From Massariosphaeria phaeospora (Eukaryota; Ascomycota; Dothideomycetes; Pleosporales), in contig JAADJZ010000008.1 in the NCBI GenBank assembly GCA_011032825.1, positions 1,426,001 to 1,490,000 of the forward strand: a stretch of 64,000 nt of DNA, given 5' to 3'. Each line of letters opens with the position of its first letter. Positions within the stretch are counted from its first letter, which is position 1. Both the position numbers and the translations under genes were made by a program. The notes beneath the pieces are model-generated. The model saw nothing but the letters and a program-made list of their open reading frames with translations, searched no databases and was not told the origin of the DNA. Below are positions 1-10,230 of this stretch, piece by piece.

Positions 1-15
1 ATAGCGCATAATATA

Positions 16-300
16 GTGTTGCTGCAGAAAGAACAGGCGCGTATGCGAAGCGTAATTAAAGAGCTTACAAAGCGCAAGACTCGTAAAAAGCAATACGTAC
101 AAGTTAAAAAGACTCTAACAGTTAGTAAAGTATCTAACTTAATTGCTGCAAAGAAAAGTAGTAGTCGTAAAAATAGCAAGACGCTTGCGAAGAAAGTGCG
201 CGCAAAGAGGCGCTACAGCTGTTGCAGCGAGATTGAGCATAATTCTCGCACCTGTAAAGTAGAAATAGAGAATGTAAATAGTAGTACTGCTTTTGAATAA
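16..300 (+). pseudogene. C-terminal remnant of a pogo-type transposase
   Basis: A 94-codon open stretch rich in Lys/Arg that ends in a degenerate CCHC-like tail (CCSEIEHNSRTCK). Fungal pogo/Fot-type transposases often end in a Lys-rich region followed by a short C..C..GHN.RTC motif, so this looks like the last part of such a protein on the + strand. The first visible codon is not an ATG and the protein must have begun left of the window. The surrounding bases are AT-rich with many TAG/TAA triplets, as in the other decayed copies here. It lies on the opposite strand to the element ending at 2669. It is not an independent gene. Family assignment rests only on this tail. Confidence 0.45.
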
Positions 301-424
301 TATTATTTTATTGCGTATAGTATAGTAATTTGTTGTAGTGTTGCACTACGTCGCTGCGCGTGCGCGACGCTAGGGTTTAGTAGCCAACTCACTAAAGTAG
401 CCGACTTACTAATGAAACACGTTA

Positions 425-549
425 TGCTAACTTAACTTTAATCTACGCTATTTAGTTTTAGCGTAGGTATAAGTTGAGTTAGCACTAAAATCTTACGTAA
501 GCTAACTTAACTTTAACTCAACCTATACCTATTTACTACTCTAAGCTTA
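425..549 (-). repeat. Fragment of MITE family M1
   Basis: The reverse complement of this stretch matches about 115 bp of the left end of the MITE at 47507-47832, including the shared ATAAGTTGAGTTAGCAC-like and GCTTACGTAAG blocks. It is a decayed, truncated member of family M1; only one end is visible. Confidence 0.6.
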
Positions 550-2669
550 TTTATTTTATAGTTAATTAGGTTATTTTGAACAAATAGGTAGTAGAGCGAT
601 TAACGAAGCTTTTATGTATTTTTACTACTTTAATTGCTTACTACAAAGCGTACAAGCTTATTTATCTTTTTTCAATTATAATTGCTAAGTAATAATAAAA
701 AGTTTTCTTTTAATTCTTAAGTTTTAGTAAATCTATTAAGAATAGAATTAGAATTAGAAAGTAATATGCCTGTTGCTCTAAAAGAGCTAAAAATTGTTGA
801 TTCTTTAAAGAAAGTTTCCTACGCTTTCTAGAATAGTAGAAAGAAGTTGCTTTTAGTAATAGAAAAAAAACCTTAGCTTGTTTGAAAGTAGTGTAGTTTA
901 ATAGTTTTAGTAAGTAAGTAGTTAATAGAAGCTTGAATATTGCTACATTAAGTAGCTAAAGCGTATAAGTTAAATAAAAAAGTAGAATAGCAAAGAGAAT
1001 CTTGTTCTAATTACAGTAGTTAATGAAATTCATAGTAATATAGAATTCGTAGCTATTTAGAATTAAGAGTTAATAGAATTGTCGAGTTTTTTTTTTTGTA
1101 CAGCGATTAAATACTTGCTTAAGCTAAGCAAGTCTAATATCGTTGTTCGTCTAGCTAGAAAGTAATAAAGTAATAAAAACTAAGTATTTTTCTGCCTAAA
1201 TATCGTTTACCTAGCTTAATTAAATGCTTTTGTTAGCAGTTTTATAGATAAAGCTTGAAAGTAAAGCAAATTCATTAGCGTATATACATGCTAAGAGCGT
1301 AATCCATGCACAATTTCTATTCTAGATTAATGCTTTAACTTTTTTCTTCTTCTACATTCGTCTACTAAATATCCTCTTTGATCTACTAATAATGCTAATT
1401 AAGAAGCCTTTCTCGTCTATATTGTAGGCGAAGGATACGCGGAACCACACTTTGGGTAGGCGGAACCACAGTTTGAGAAATACGCGTGCAGCCGGATTAT
1501 CCGTACTGCCGAGATTTAGCCGACGAACACCAAAACATCGGACGGCAGAGGCAGCAGAGGCGCCCGCACCTAAAGGCGAGCTGCCGCACCCGCTGCACCA
1601 CCTCCACAGCGACTCAAAATACCTGCGCTTCGAACAAGGCTGTGAGATTTGTATGCGACGGCTATACAGACTCTCGCAGCCTTTTTCTATCGCGTGGTTG
1701 TTGTGCGCGGTCGCTGCAGGTGCGCCGCCGCCATCGCGAGAGGCACCCGCAGAGGCACCCGCAAAGGCACCCGCAGAGGCACCCAGCGGCGGCGCTCGGT
1801 GGCTGGGTGCGCACCTGCAGAGACACCCGCGCCTGCAGCGCAGCAACCAGACGTCAGAAAAAGGCTGCAAGCGTTTGTATATCTGTCGCATACAAATATT
1901 ACAGCTTTATTCAATGCGCAGGTATTTTGAGTTGCTGTGGAGGTGGTGCAGCAGGTGCCTCTGCGGGTTCGGTCGTCCGAAGTTTTGGTGTTCCTCGGCA
2001 GAACCTCGGCAGTGCTGAAAAATACGAAGCGAGAGGCTGCACGCGTATTTCTCAAACTGTGGTTCCGCCTACCCAAAGTGTGGTTCTGCGTATCCTTTAC
2101 CATATTGTAGGTATGACGAGGATCTATCTGATATTGCTCAATCTTGCTGTGTAGAAGATGAAAGTAGAGGCGATATTTATTCTCTAAATTAGCTTTGTAG
2201 CGATTGCTGTCTATGCCGACTGTCTATTGTAATATAAGATAAATGCTGTGTTAGTTGATAAAGCAAGTAACCTAGCTTTTGCTAACTAGCTCTTTAGCTA
2301 TTGTCGATGCAAAATTTTGTATTATTTCTTTTGTAAAAAGTATATGTCTCTTTGTAAGTCTTTTAATATATCGCACAAGCTTTTTTTTTTGCTGTAAGTT
2401 GAGCTTTTGTTAATTGTTTGCAGTAGCTGCACGCGACTTTGTAACACCTCAGTGTCTTCGCGATAGTGTACTGCGATTGACACCACGTCTAGTAGCAATT
2501 TCTGTATATGAGAAATCTTCTCCTAGTTCTCGCGATTCGATTTCATCAATTGCAGCCTAAATAGGGTCCATAGTGGTGGAGTTGTCGCGTGTTGGAGATT
2601 AGGGAGTTTTGACGTGTTTGGTGTTCGGCGTGCATTGGCTGAATCCGTGCATTGGGTGCACGGACACGG
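550..2669 (-). mobile_element. pogo/Fot-like DNA transposon X (decayed, interrupted)
   Basis: A decayed pogo-like element read on the minus strand. Its right end is a terminal repeat ending in GTGCACGGACACGG next to a TA at 2670-2671, the same end as element Y (right end 5914). The transposase N-terminus is visible on the minus strand from the ATG at 2571 (MDPI-stop-AAIDEIES in place of the usual MDPI.AAI), and the rest runs leftward with many TAG/TAA codons. It is interrupted by a foldback element at 1429-2101 whose empty site is seen in copy Y near 5355. The left terminal repeat is not found; a MITE fragment lies where it would be. X itself sits inside the older element W. Confidence 0.75.
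1429..2101. mobile_element. GC-rich foldback (palindromic) MITE with 10-bp target duplication
   Basis: A 673-bp element with near-perfect inverted ends of about 60 bp (AAGGATACGCGGAACCAC on the left; its complement near 2085-2096). The inverted arms continue inward: ACTCAAAATACCTGCGC near 1613 pairs with the complement near 1915-1935. The centre holds tandem 12-bp units GAGGCACCCGCA at about 1740-1782. It is flanked by the direct repeat ATATTGTAGG (1419-1428 and 2102-2111), and the same site in copy Y (near 5350) has no insertion. Long ORFs on both strands here are products of the palindrome. It is GC-rich and unmutated although its host X is heavily decayed. A 9-10 bp duplication suggests mobilisation by a MULE-type transposase. 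Confidence 0.85.
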
Positions 2670-2671
2670 TA

Positions 2672-3252
2672 CCACGGTGGCGCTGTCTTCTAGTCTTCGC
2701 GCAAGATCAGAGAGGCACGTGCACAAGAGAGAGTAAAACAACAAAAAAAGCATAAAGAGCAGCTTGCAAAGGCGAACAAAAAGGAGTTTTAAGCTGCTGC
2801 CAAGCTACTCAAGGAGAAGAAAGCAGAGGAGAAGCGTGTGGCGAGAGAGGAAGCCAAGGCAGTGCGTGCTATAGAGAAGGCTGGCAAAGAGGCCGCGCGC
2901 GCTGCTCAAATCGCAGCTCAAAATACTAAAAAAGCCTCTACAACTGCCCAAGCAGGCAAGCGCAAAGCCTCAAGAGCGCTCCTATCAAAGCCCAAGCGCC
3001 AGAGACGCGGTAGCAGTTCTGCAGCTGTCGCAGCGTCCTTAGAAGCTGCACTAGCTGCTCCACCCAAAGTCAACTCTTGCGGCCGCACAATTAAGCTTTC
3101 GCGTAAATATAATTAATACAAGTCGATTACGAGCATGTATATAGTTGCTCTACTAAAAAATCTTATAATTATAGCTATTGTGGGTGGCTCAATAACCTCA
3201 TCTTTGAGTTGATGAGCATGTTGTTCGTGGATCGCTGCGCGCACGGGCACGG
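2672..3252 (+). mobile_element. Right-hand remnant of pogo-like element W
   Basis: Right part of a pogo-like element in + orientation, ending in GCACGGGCACGG at 3252 before a TA (3253-3254). Its subterminal block (about 3150-3200) is the inverted complement of the subterminal block just inside the left end of Z (about 5990-6035), showing that W and Z are related. It encodes the C-terminal tail of a transposase (2700-3116). X is inserted at its left boundary; W in turn is inserted in the MFS gene. Confidence 0.7.
2700..3116 (+). pseudogene. Lys/Ala-rich C-terminal tail of pogo-like transposase (element W)
   Basis: From about 2838 the reading frame encodes an Ala/Lys/Arg-rich tail with a basic cluster (KPKRQRRGSS, nuclear-localisation-like). 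Its AT-rich counterpart is readable on the minus strand of Y at about 4100-4320. No catalytic domain is present, so only the tail of the protein survives. Upstream codons from 2700 are also Lys/Gln-rich but contain a TAA near 2790. Composition is typical of fungal pogo-like transposase tails; there is no evidence of independent function. Confidence 0.6.
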
Positions 3253-3404
3253 TATGCCTTTTCTCATTCCTAACTAGCCTGGACGGCACGATCATAACGA
3301 CCTTCCTCCCAACGATCACTCACGCAATTGGAGGTAACAGTAAACAACTTTATGTTTGGCTGGCGCAATCCTTCATCTTTTCCTCTACCGCGGTCCAACC
3401 TCTA
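3253..3404 (+). pseudogene. 5' internal fragment of an MFS (DHA2-type) transporter gene
   Basis: Read in the frame with CTG at 3279, this stretch encodes LTSLDGTIITTFLPTITHA... ending SSTAVQPL. These are the hallmarks of TM1, and of the end of TM2, in 14-TM drug:H+ antiporters of the DHA2 family (LDxTIV..ALP, then S..Q...G). Its last codon CTA uses the TA target of element Y. The frame resumes exactly at TAT GGC CAA (8022) after element Z, giving ...QPL-YGQ..., so these are two parts of one gene. The left end is cut at a TA by element W, so the start codon is missing from the window side that can be seen. Confidence 0.85.
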
Positions 3405-5914
3405 CCGTGTCCGTGCACCCAATGCACGGATTTAGCCAATGCACGCCGAACACCATAAACGCTCTATTAGAAATAAGGCTGTAAAGCTACCTACAATTAA
3501 TATTATTACAAGATATTCTAGAAGAGTACTATATTGATACTTGCAATCAACTTGTGCTACTTATATTTATCTAGAAGCTTGACGTTGCGGCTAGGCTGGT
3601 AAATGGGTAGAGGTTGGGTTAGGGTTGGGTTAGCTTACGTCAGACCTCAACCCAACCCTAGCCTTAACCCGCGCTAGTTACTAAGCAGCTTGGGTAGAGG
3701 TTGGGTTAGAGTGGTCAAAGCTTAGGGTTGTGGTTGGGTCTTACATAATATTTACAACCTATATTAATATTAAGTTTTCTATGTATATTTATCACATTTA
3801 CTTATCACAGTTTCTTAACTATTTAGGTAACCCTAACCTAACCCCCAACCCAGAGCTTTGACCACCCTAACCCAACCCCTACCCACGCTAGGTTAACTCT
3901 AACCCAACCTTAACCCAAGGTCTGTGCGACCCATAACCCAACCTATACCCATCGATGGGTACCCCCTACCCATTCGCCAGCGTAGTTGCGGCTGCGACGC
4001 GTTAAAATAGCTAGGGCAGCAGATACGCTCTCTAAGGCCTTCGCAGCATTTCTAGTATTAACGCTACGTTTGTAACGCTTTTTGCTCTGTAGAGATAGCT
4101 GCAAAGCTTTTCTTTTACTTTTTTGTAAAAATTGTAGAGCTTTTGTAGCGTCGCGAGCTTCCTTCTAGCAAGCGCGTTCTGCTGCCTTTTCTGCTTTCTT
4201 TTTCTCTTTTGCTACTTTAGCTGCCTTCCGCGCTACACGCTTTTTCTTTGCAATTTTCTCTTTGTACAGCTTAGCTGCCTTCTTTAGCTCTGCTGTTTCT
4301 GCTTTTTAAAGTTGCTGCTCTTAATTTTTCTGCTCTTTGATTAACTAACGAACACATGCTTCTTTTACTTTCCTTGGTAACTAGAAAATAGCCCTACTAT
4401 AATACTTCTAGCGCTGTTGAAAGTTTAGAGCTTTGCTTTTCTTTTTACGTTTTTTCTTAATAGATAGAGCCTGCTTAAAACTATCTATTTTATGCTTAAG
4501 TAGGTTATTTTGGATAGATTAGTAGTAGAGCGATTGACGAAGCTTTTGTGTATCTTTACTACTCTAATTACTTGCTACAAAGCGTACAAGCTTATCTATA
4601 TTTCTCCAATCATAATCGCTAAGTAATAATAAAGAGTTTTCTCTTAATTCTTGAGTTTTGGTGAATCTATTAAGGATAGGATTAGAATTAGAAAGTAATA
4701 TGCCTGTTGCTCTAAAAGAGCTAAGAATTGTTGATTCTTTAAAGAAAGTTTTCTACGCTTTCTAGAATAGTAGAAAAAAGTCGCCTTTAGTAATAAAAAA
4801 AAACCTTGGCTTATTTGAAAGTAGTTTAATAGTTCTACTAAGTAGGCAGTTGATAGAAGCTTAAACATTGCTACATCGAGTAGCTAAAGCGTATAAGTCA
4901 AATGAAGAAGTAGAATAGCAAGAAAAATCTTGTTTTAATTATAGTAGTTGATAAAATCTATAGTAATATAGAATCCGTAGCTATCTAGGATTAGAAGTTG
5001 ATAAGATCGTTAGGTTTTTTCTTTTGTACAGCGATTAAACACTTGCTTAAGCTAAGCAAGTTCAATATCGTTGTTCGTCTAGCTAGATAGTAATAAGGTA
5101 ATAAAAACTAGGTGTTTTTCTGCCTAGATATTGTCTACCTAGCTTGATTAAATGCCTTTGTTAGCAGCTTTATAGATAAGGCTTAGAAGCAAAGCAAATC
5201 TATTAGCGCATATACATGCTAAGAGCGTAATTCATGCACGATTTCTATTCTAGATTAATGCTCTAACCTCTTTTTTCTCTTACATTCGTTTACTAAATAT
5301 TTTCTTTGATCTACTAATAATGCCGATTAGAAAGCTTTTCTCGTTTATATTGTAGGTATAACGAGGATCTATCTAATATTGCTCAATCTTGCTATGTAGA
5401 AAATAAAAGTAGAAGCAATATTTATTCTCTAAATTAGCTTTGTAGCGATTGCTGTCTATGCTAACTATTTATTGTAATATAAGATAAATGCTGTGTTAGT
5501 TGATAAAGCAAGTAACCTAGCTTTTGCTAACTAGCTCTTTAGCTATTGTTAATGCAAAATTTTGTATTATTTCTTTTGTAGAAAGTATATGTTTCTTTGT
5601 AAGTTCTTTAATATATCGCACAAGCTTTTACTTTTGCTATAAGTTAAGCTTTTGTTAATTGTTTGCAGTAGCTGCACGCGATGCTGTAACACTTTAGTAT
5701 TTTCGCAATAGTGTACTGCGATTGATACTACGTCTAGTAGCAATTTCTGTATATAAGAAATCTTCTTCTAGCTTTTGCAATTTAATTTTATTAATTGCAG
5801 CCTAAATAGGGTTCATAGTAGTAGAGTTGTCGCGTGTTAGAGATTAGAGAGTTTTGACGTGTTTAGTGTTCGGCGTGCATTGGCTGAATCCGTGCATTGA
5901 GTGCACGGACACGG
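3405..5914 (-). mobile_element. pogo/Fot-like DNA transposon Y (decayed), inserted in MFS gene
   Basis: About 2.5 kb, bounded by terminal inverted repeats CCGTGTCCGTGCACCCAATG (left, 3405) and its complement ending at 5914, with TA at 3403-3404 and 5915-5916. The repeat continues for about 50 bp. The transposase lies on the minus strand: the start is near 5818 (MNPI-stop-AAI..., compare X and Z), and the Lys/Ala-rich tail is at about 4100-4320. It is heavily AT-mutated and full of TAG/TAA. It carries an unmutated MITE (3593-3984). It abuts element Z, sharing one TA dinucleotide. Confidence 0.88.
3593..3984. mobile_element. MITE M1a, unmutated, 9-bp target duplication
   Basis: A 392-bp non-autonomous element flanked by the 9-bp direct repeat GTTGCGGCT (3584-3592 and 3985-3993). 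Its ends are imperfect inverted repeats containing AATGGGTAG / CTACCCATT, and subterminal blocks such as GGTTGGGTTAGGGTTGGGTT are inverted on the other side. AT-converted relatives are at 425-549, 29295-37060 (interrupted), 41173-41609 and 47507-47832. The GGGTTAGG-like strings look like telomere repeat but belong to the MITE. Confidence 0.85.
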
Positions 5915-5916
5915 TA

Positions 5917-8019
5917 CCGTGTTCGTGCACATGCCGACCGCGTCGCGTGCCAATCGCCCCATCCAAAATCTTACCAATAAAACTTGAAGCTATTGAGCCA
6001 CGTACAATAGCTATTATTGCGAGATTTTTTAGTAGATTAATACATTGAGTATAGCGAATAATTTGTACTACTCAGATTATGTGTATCTAGTTGGCAGCTT
6101 GACAGCGCAGCCGCTGCGAGCGACCTTGGCTAGAACAGCAGGTACGACTTCAGCAGGTGCTGCAGCACTACGAGAACGCTTCTGTCGCTTTGCCTTTAGA
6201 GTATTTGTAGCTAAAGCTTTGCGCTTACTCGTTTGAGAAGTTTAAATAAGCTTTTAGGTGTTTTAGAGCGCCTTTCGAGCTGCCGCAGAAGCTGCTTTTT
6301 CTGCTTTTTTCTTCTTACGCTTCTCTCGCTTTGCTGCAGTCGCTACACGCTTTTTCTCTTTAAGCTTCTTGTTGTATAAGGCGTTAGCAGCTTAGAGCTG
6401 CTTTATCTAAGCTTTTTAGAGTTTTTTCTCTTTAGCTAGTCGCTTGTTTGTGCACTTACGTGCTTTACTCTTAGCTATCTTACGCGGTAACTAGAAAACA
6501 GCTTCGCCGTAATACTCCTGCCTCTGCTGCAAATCAAGCACCTTGCTTTTCTTGTTGTGCTTTTTTTTGGTAGTAAGCGCGTCGCGTAAGCCCTTATTCT
6601 TACTAGTGAAAAGCTCGTTTTAGTTGGCCAGGTAGTAGATTAGCGAGGACACTGTTTTGAGATCAAACGACAACTTATTAGCAGCTGCGCGTAGGAAACG
6701 ATCGGCTTTACGCTAGCTAGGCTTAGGCTTGTTCGCGAGCTTGTTTAGTAGCTTGTTTAGAAAGCGCTTTATAACTCTTTTTTAATTCATAGGCTATATA
6801 CTAGTAGCAGCAAAAAACTGCAAAATTGTCCGCTTCTTGAAGTTCGCATGCCAGGCGTTCTAGAACAACAAGAAAAAGTTGCTTTTCTTGATTAGGACTA
6901 GCCCTTAGCTGCGCTAGGTGTATTCTGCAAGCTTTTTAGAGTAAGCTTTACTTAGCGGCCCGAAGCAAACTACATCTAGCAGCTGCAGCGTATAAGTACT
7001 GTAAAGTAGAAATACAGCAACATAGATCTTGTAAGTAAAGCAGTAGTGTAAAAAGTCCTTCGTAAGGTAGCTGCCGTGGCCGTTGAGAATAAGTAAGCGC
7101 TAGTTTTTTTTATGCCGCGCTTTTTTCTTCGTGCAGCGGTTAAAAACCTGCTCTAACTAGGCTAATCCTACGTCGTTATTCGTCTATCTAGATAGTGTTG
7201 AAGCCACAAAAACGTCGTGTACGCCGGGCTTGATATCTGCTACCTATGACGATTGTAGAGTACAGTTTGCAAACTCGTAGATTAGGCTAGGCAGCAGCGC
7301 AGTCCTATCAGCGCAAACTGCAGCGACAGTTGTTATCCAAGTACGCGAGCTATCTTAGAGAGCTGCAGTAACCTTACGCTTCTCTTATTGTGCCTTTGTG
7401 AAAGTTCTTTTCGATCGTCCGATCACACTTATCATGAAGCCTTTTTCGTCTATATTGTAGCTATTCTTGGGCAGAATCTTATGCTCCTCTATCTTGCCGT
7501 GTAGCAAGTTAAAGTATAGCTTGTACTTGATATATGAGTCAGCTGTGTAGCGCGTAGCGTCCATAGCGGTGGTGTATCTTGAGATGAGCTCGTCCTTGTG
7601 TCGGTGCTTGAAGCGCGTCACCTAAGACTCAGAAACGCGTTCGTGGGCTATCGTAGAAGCGAAATTTTGTATCATGGCTCTCGTAGGTGGTAGCCCTCGC
7701 TCTTTTAAGTCTCCAATGTAGAGTACAAGCTCCTCCTCTTGTCGTGGCGTGAGTTTCTTCTGGTCAAAGTTTTTGGTGGTTCGCGAGCCCTGACGACCTT
7801 GGTGTCTTCGAGCTAAAGTATTTCTATCCACGCTGAACATGTCAGCATATTCCTGGTATACAAGATCATCTCTTAGCTCGCGCGAGTTAATTGCTGCAAT
7901 CGCCTCCTCGATTGGAGTCATATTGAGAAAGTTATGGCGTGTTGAAGTTGGGGTGTAAGTCGCGTCGATTGAAAGTCGGCGGTCGGCACGCGACGCGGTC
8001 GGCACGTGCACGAACACGG
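5917..8019 (-). mobile_element. pogo/Fot-like DNA transposon Z, moderately decayed
   Basis: A 2.1-kb element bounded by terminal inverted repeats CCGTGTTCGTGCAC (5917) and GTGCACGAACACGG (8019), with TA at 5915-5916 (shared with Y) and 8020-8021. The repeat extends over about 45 bp (GCCGACCGCGTCGCGTGCC on the left). It is the least mutated pogo copy here and has the best-preserved transposase (minus strand, from 7921). Removing 3405-8021 rejoins the MFS reading frame without loss of a base. Confidence 0.9.
6100..7921 (-). pseudogene. pogo-type transposase (CENP-B HTH plus DDE), broken by stops
   Basis: Starts at the ATG at 7921 (MTPIEEAIAAINSREL). Residues about 1-55 form an N-terminal helix-turn-helix of psq type (YQEYADMFSVDRNTLARRHQG). 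A CENP-B-type DNA-binding segment follows (LTPRQEEELVLYIGDLKERGLPPT). A TAG where homologues have Trp interrupts the frame (ERVSES-stop-VTRF at 7622). The frame continues with the first part of the DDE_1 catalytic domain, including the first acidic residue in NIDEKGF (about 7460). Below about 7385 stops become frequent and only blocks are readable, down to the basic tail at about 6150-6330. Transposases of this group cut and paste DNA at TA sites. This copy cannot make a full protein. Most stops are CAG-to-TAG or TGG-to-TAG changes. Confidence 0.8.
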
Positions 8020-8021
8020 TA

Positions 8022-9421
8022 TATGGCCAAATTACCAACATATTTGGCCGTAGGAACCCTTTCCTCGTAGCTATTGTGCTCTTTGCCCTCGGAAGTGGCG
8101 TTGCCGGCGGAGCTTATCATCCTGCCATGCTGATCGGTGGTCGCCCCGTACAAGGACTCGGTGCCGCTGGATTATACGTCTTGTCCGATATTCTCATCTG
8201 CGACTTGGTACCTCCACGCCACCGCGGACCTTACCTCAGTGCCGTCATGACGACAGCCGGAATAGGTTCCACTATTGGGCCCGTAGTCGGCGGTGTGATT
8301 GCGGAACACAACTGGCGATGGGTCTTCTACCTCAACGTTCCAATCTCCTTCTTGGGCTTCGTTGTTATGCTCACTCTTCTGAAAGTGAAGCACAACCGTA
8401 GCGCAAGCTGGAGCTACGCTCTCGCCCGGATAGACTACCTCGGCGCTATTATCTTCATACCCTCCCTAATCTCTTCGCTCTATGGCCTTATCACAGGGGG
8501 TATCCAACACTCGTGGTCGTCCTGGCGCGTCGTATTACCCATTGTCCTCGGTATATGCGGATGGATCCTCTACCACGTCCAACAAGCCACACCCTCTCTG
8601 TGTGCCTCCCCGAGCACCCCACCACACCTGTTCACGAACCGGAGTCAGTAACAGGATACGCGCTTATATTCCTAAGCTCGATCCTCATGTACATCGTAGC
8701 GTTCTTTCTTCCGCTCTATTTCCAATCCGCCAAACTCATCTCGCCTCTCATGTCGGGCGTGTACTATCTCCCCTTCGCGTTGGCCATAATACCGTTTGCC
8801 GGGTTCTCTGGCTGGGCGCTTTCGAGATGGGGGAAATACATCCCACTACACTATGCAGGATTCGCGATGCTTTCTATCGGCATGGGGTTGTTCTCGATGC
8901 TTGATGACACCTCATCACGCGCGGCGTGGATTGGGTTTCAAATCTTCCCTTCCGCTGGCATTGCACTGATATATACGGCTACTCTCCCAAGTACGCTCGC
9001 CGCGCTGGAGGAGAAAGATGTGGCAGTCGCAACAGCAACGTGCTCATTTCTTCGGACGTTTGGGTTTTCGTGGGGAGTTGCTATGGCGGGTATTGTGTTC
9101 AACGCACACGTGGATGCACGCCTAGGCACCGTGTCCGATGAGGGGTTGAGAGAAGCGCTGAGAAATGGCGCAGCATATGCTTTTGCTGGAAATGAAGGTG
9201 GTTTGAGGGATCCTAAGGATCCGATTGCTGTGAAGCAGGTCCTTGGAGTGTATGCGAAAGCGCTCAGGTCGGTCTGGCTCGTAGCCATGGCTGTGGCTCT
9301 GTTGGGGTTTGTCTGTGTGCCTGTGGAGAGATCAATCGAATTAAAAAGGGACCACACTACAGAATATGGGCTGGTAGAGAAGGAAACAAAAACTAACCAA
9401 GTGACAAGTGGGACGGAATGA
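8022..9421 (+). pseudogene. MFS transporter, DHA2 (14-TM) family; main fragment
   Basis: Continues the fragment at 3253-3404. The first codons read YGQITNIFGRRNPF (motif A region), followed by GRPVQGLGAAG (motif B) and GSTIGPVVGGVIAEHNWRW (motif C, the antiporter motif), then further hydrophobic segments to the stop at 9419-9421. Proteins of this family export drugs or fungal metabolites across the plasma membrane by proton exchange. The frame switches near 8640-8646: frame 0 reads ...PPHLFTNRSQ-stop, while the following TM segments (SVTGYALIFLSSILMYIV...) are in another frame, which fits loss of one base. The C-terminus has about eight hydrophobic segments and a charged tail. With transposons in exon sequence and a frameshift it is a pseudogene, although most of the coding sequence is unmutated and of normal GC content. 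Confidence 0.88.
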
Positions 9422-10030
9422 GTGACGCAGGATATTGGCCTACCCTGATGAATTCTGAGGCAACACTCACAAGCGCATTAGAAAGACAGAATATCCAAGA
9501 AGGGTTCACAGTTTGACTATGCTCCGTTCTTAGGATATGTGAAGACCCTAATCGGCACATTGTCGCGTACTGAGATATTTGCGATGATATTACCGCTGGT
9601 TGTCGTGATACTAAAAGCTCGCATGCATATGAAGAAGTGCCGACGAGCTGCCTGCATAATCCTCTCCGTCTCTTTTGCCATTCCAAGGAGTTTACCGCAG
9701 AGGATAAGATTGTGAAGTGAACATGGACTGTTGAGGTACAAAGGGTCGCTTTCCACTTATCGCGGGGTAGGTGGTGCGGGGTTGATTCAGAATAACAACA
9801 ACAACGCAAACTCTCAACCTGGCTATCTAGACAATCAAAAACGACAACGAGATAGGCATTCGTTTCTATGGGCGGTAGGGTGGGCGTAGTATTCAGGATG
9901 TAACCTCAGACAACCCGTGTCTTTACACTAGCACTAGCTTCCAGACTGGGAAGGCGGCGCAGTTTGCTCTCGGCCGGCTTACCTATTTGAGCTTACCGGT
10001 ACGTATGGTTCCGACTTTCTCGTCACCAAC
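9422..10030. other. Intergenic, no gene recognised
   Basis: About 600 bp between the MFS pseudogene and the aldolase promoter. A minus-strand ORF at 9517-9756 (79 codons) has no domain I recognise and no visible intron structure, so I do not call it. Base composition is ordinary, not AT-rich. Confidence 0.5.
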
Positions 10031-10059
10031 TCATGACTCCGGGCTGATCTTCTGTACCT

Positions 10060-10230
10060 AGCTCTTATATAGCTCCAGCGTTACTCGGTCGAATCACGGC
10101 TAGTTCGGCTCACTCTCTCACACATCACTCTCCTTCCTTCCCAAACCTCAGGCATCGTTCACCACCCTCCACCGCTCGACCTCCCGAAACCCAAACTCAA
10201 CCTGCAACCACCACCCCCCACTCCGCAACC
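10060..10230 (+). promoter_or_regulatory. Likely promoter of the D-threonine-aldolase-like gene
   Basis: A TATA-like TTATATAG lies at about 10066-10073, some 160 bp before the ATG. It is followed by a pyrimidine-rich tract (about 10105-10160, CTCTCTC/CTTCCTTCCC) and a CCAACC leader directly before the ATG at 10231. CT-rich tracts near start sites are common in filamentous fungi. Transcription start is not determined. Confidence 0.45.

Noticed and set aside
1740..1782. Regular short direct repeats that might be a CRISPR array
   Set aside because: Contiguous 12-bp units without spacers, in a eukaryotic foldback element.
1352..2154. Several long overlapping ORFs on both strands (up to 222 codons)
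   Set aside because: They all lie in the palindromic foldback element; its GC-rich inverted arms and 12-bp repeats keep several frames open. No domain or codon pattern supports a gene.
3600..3970. Telomere-like strings (GGGTTAGG, CCCTAACC) suggesting an interstitial telomere or chromosome end
   Set aside because: The strings are irregular, occur in inverted orientation at both ends of a 392-bp unit with a 9-bp target duplication, and recur in related MITEs; they belong to MITE M1a.
9517..9756. 79-codon minus-strand ORF after the MFS pseudogene
   Set aside because: No recognisable domain, no splice or promoter context.
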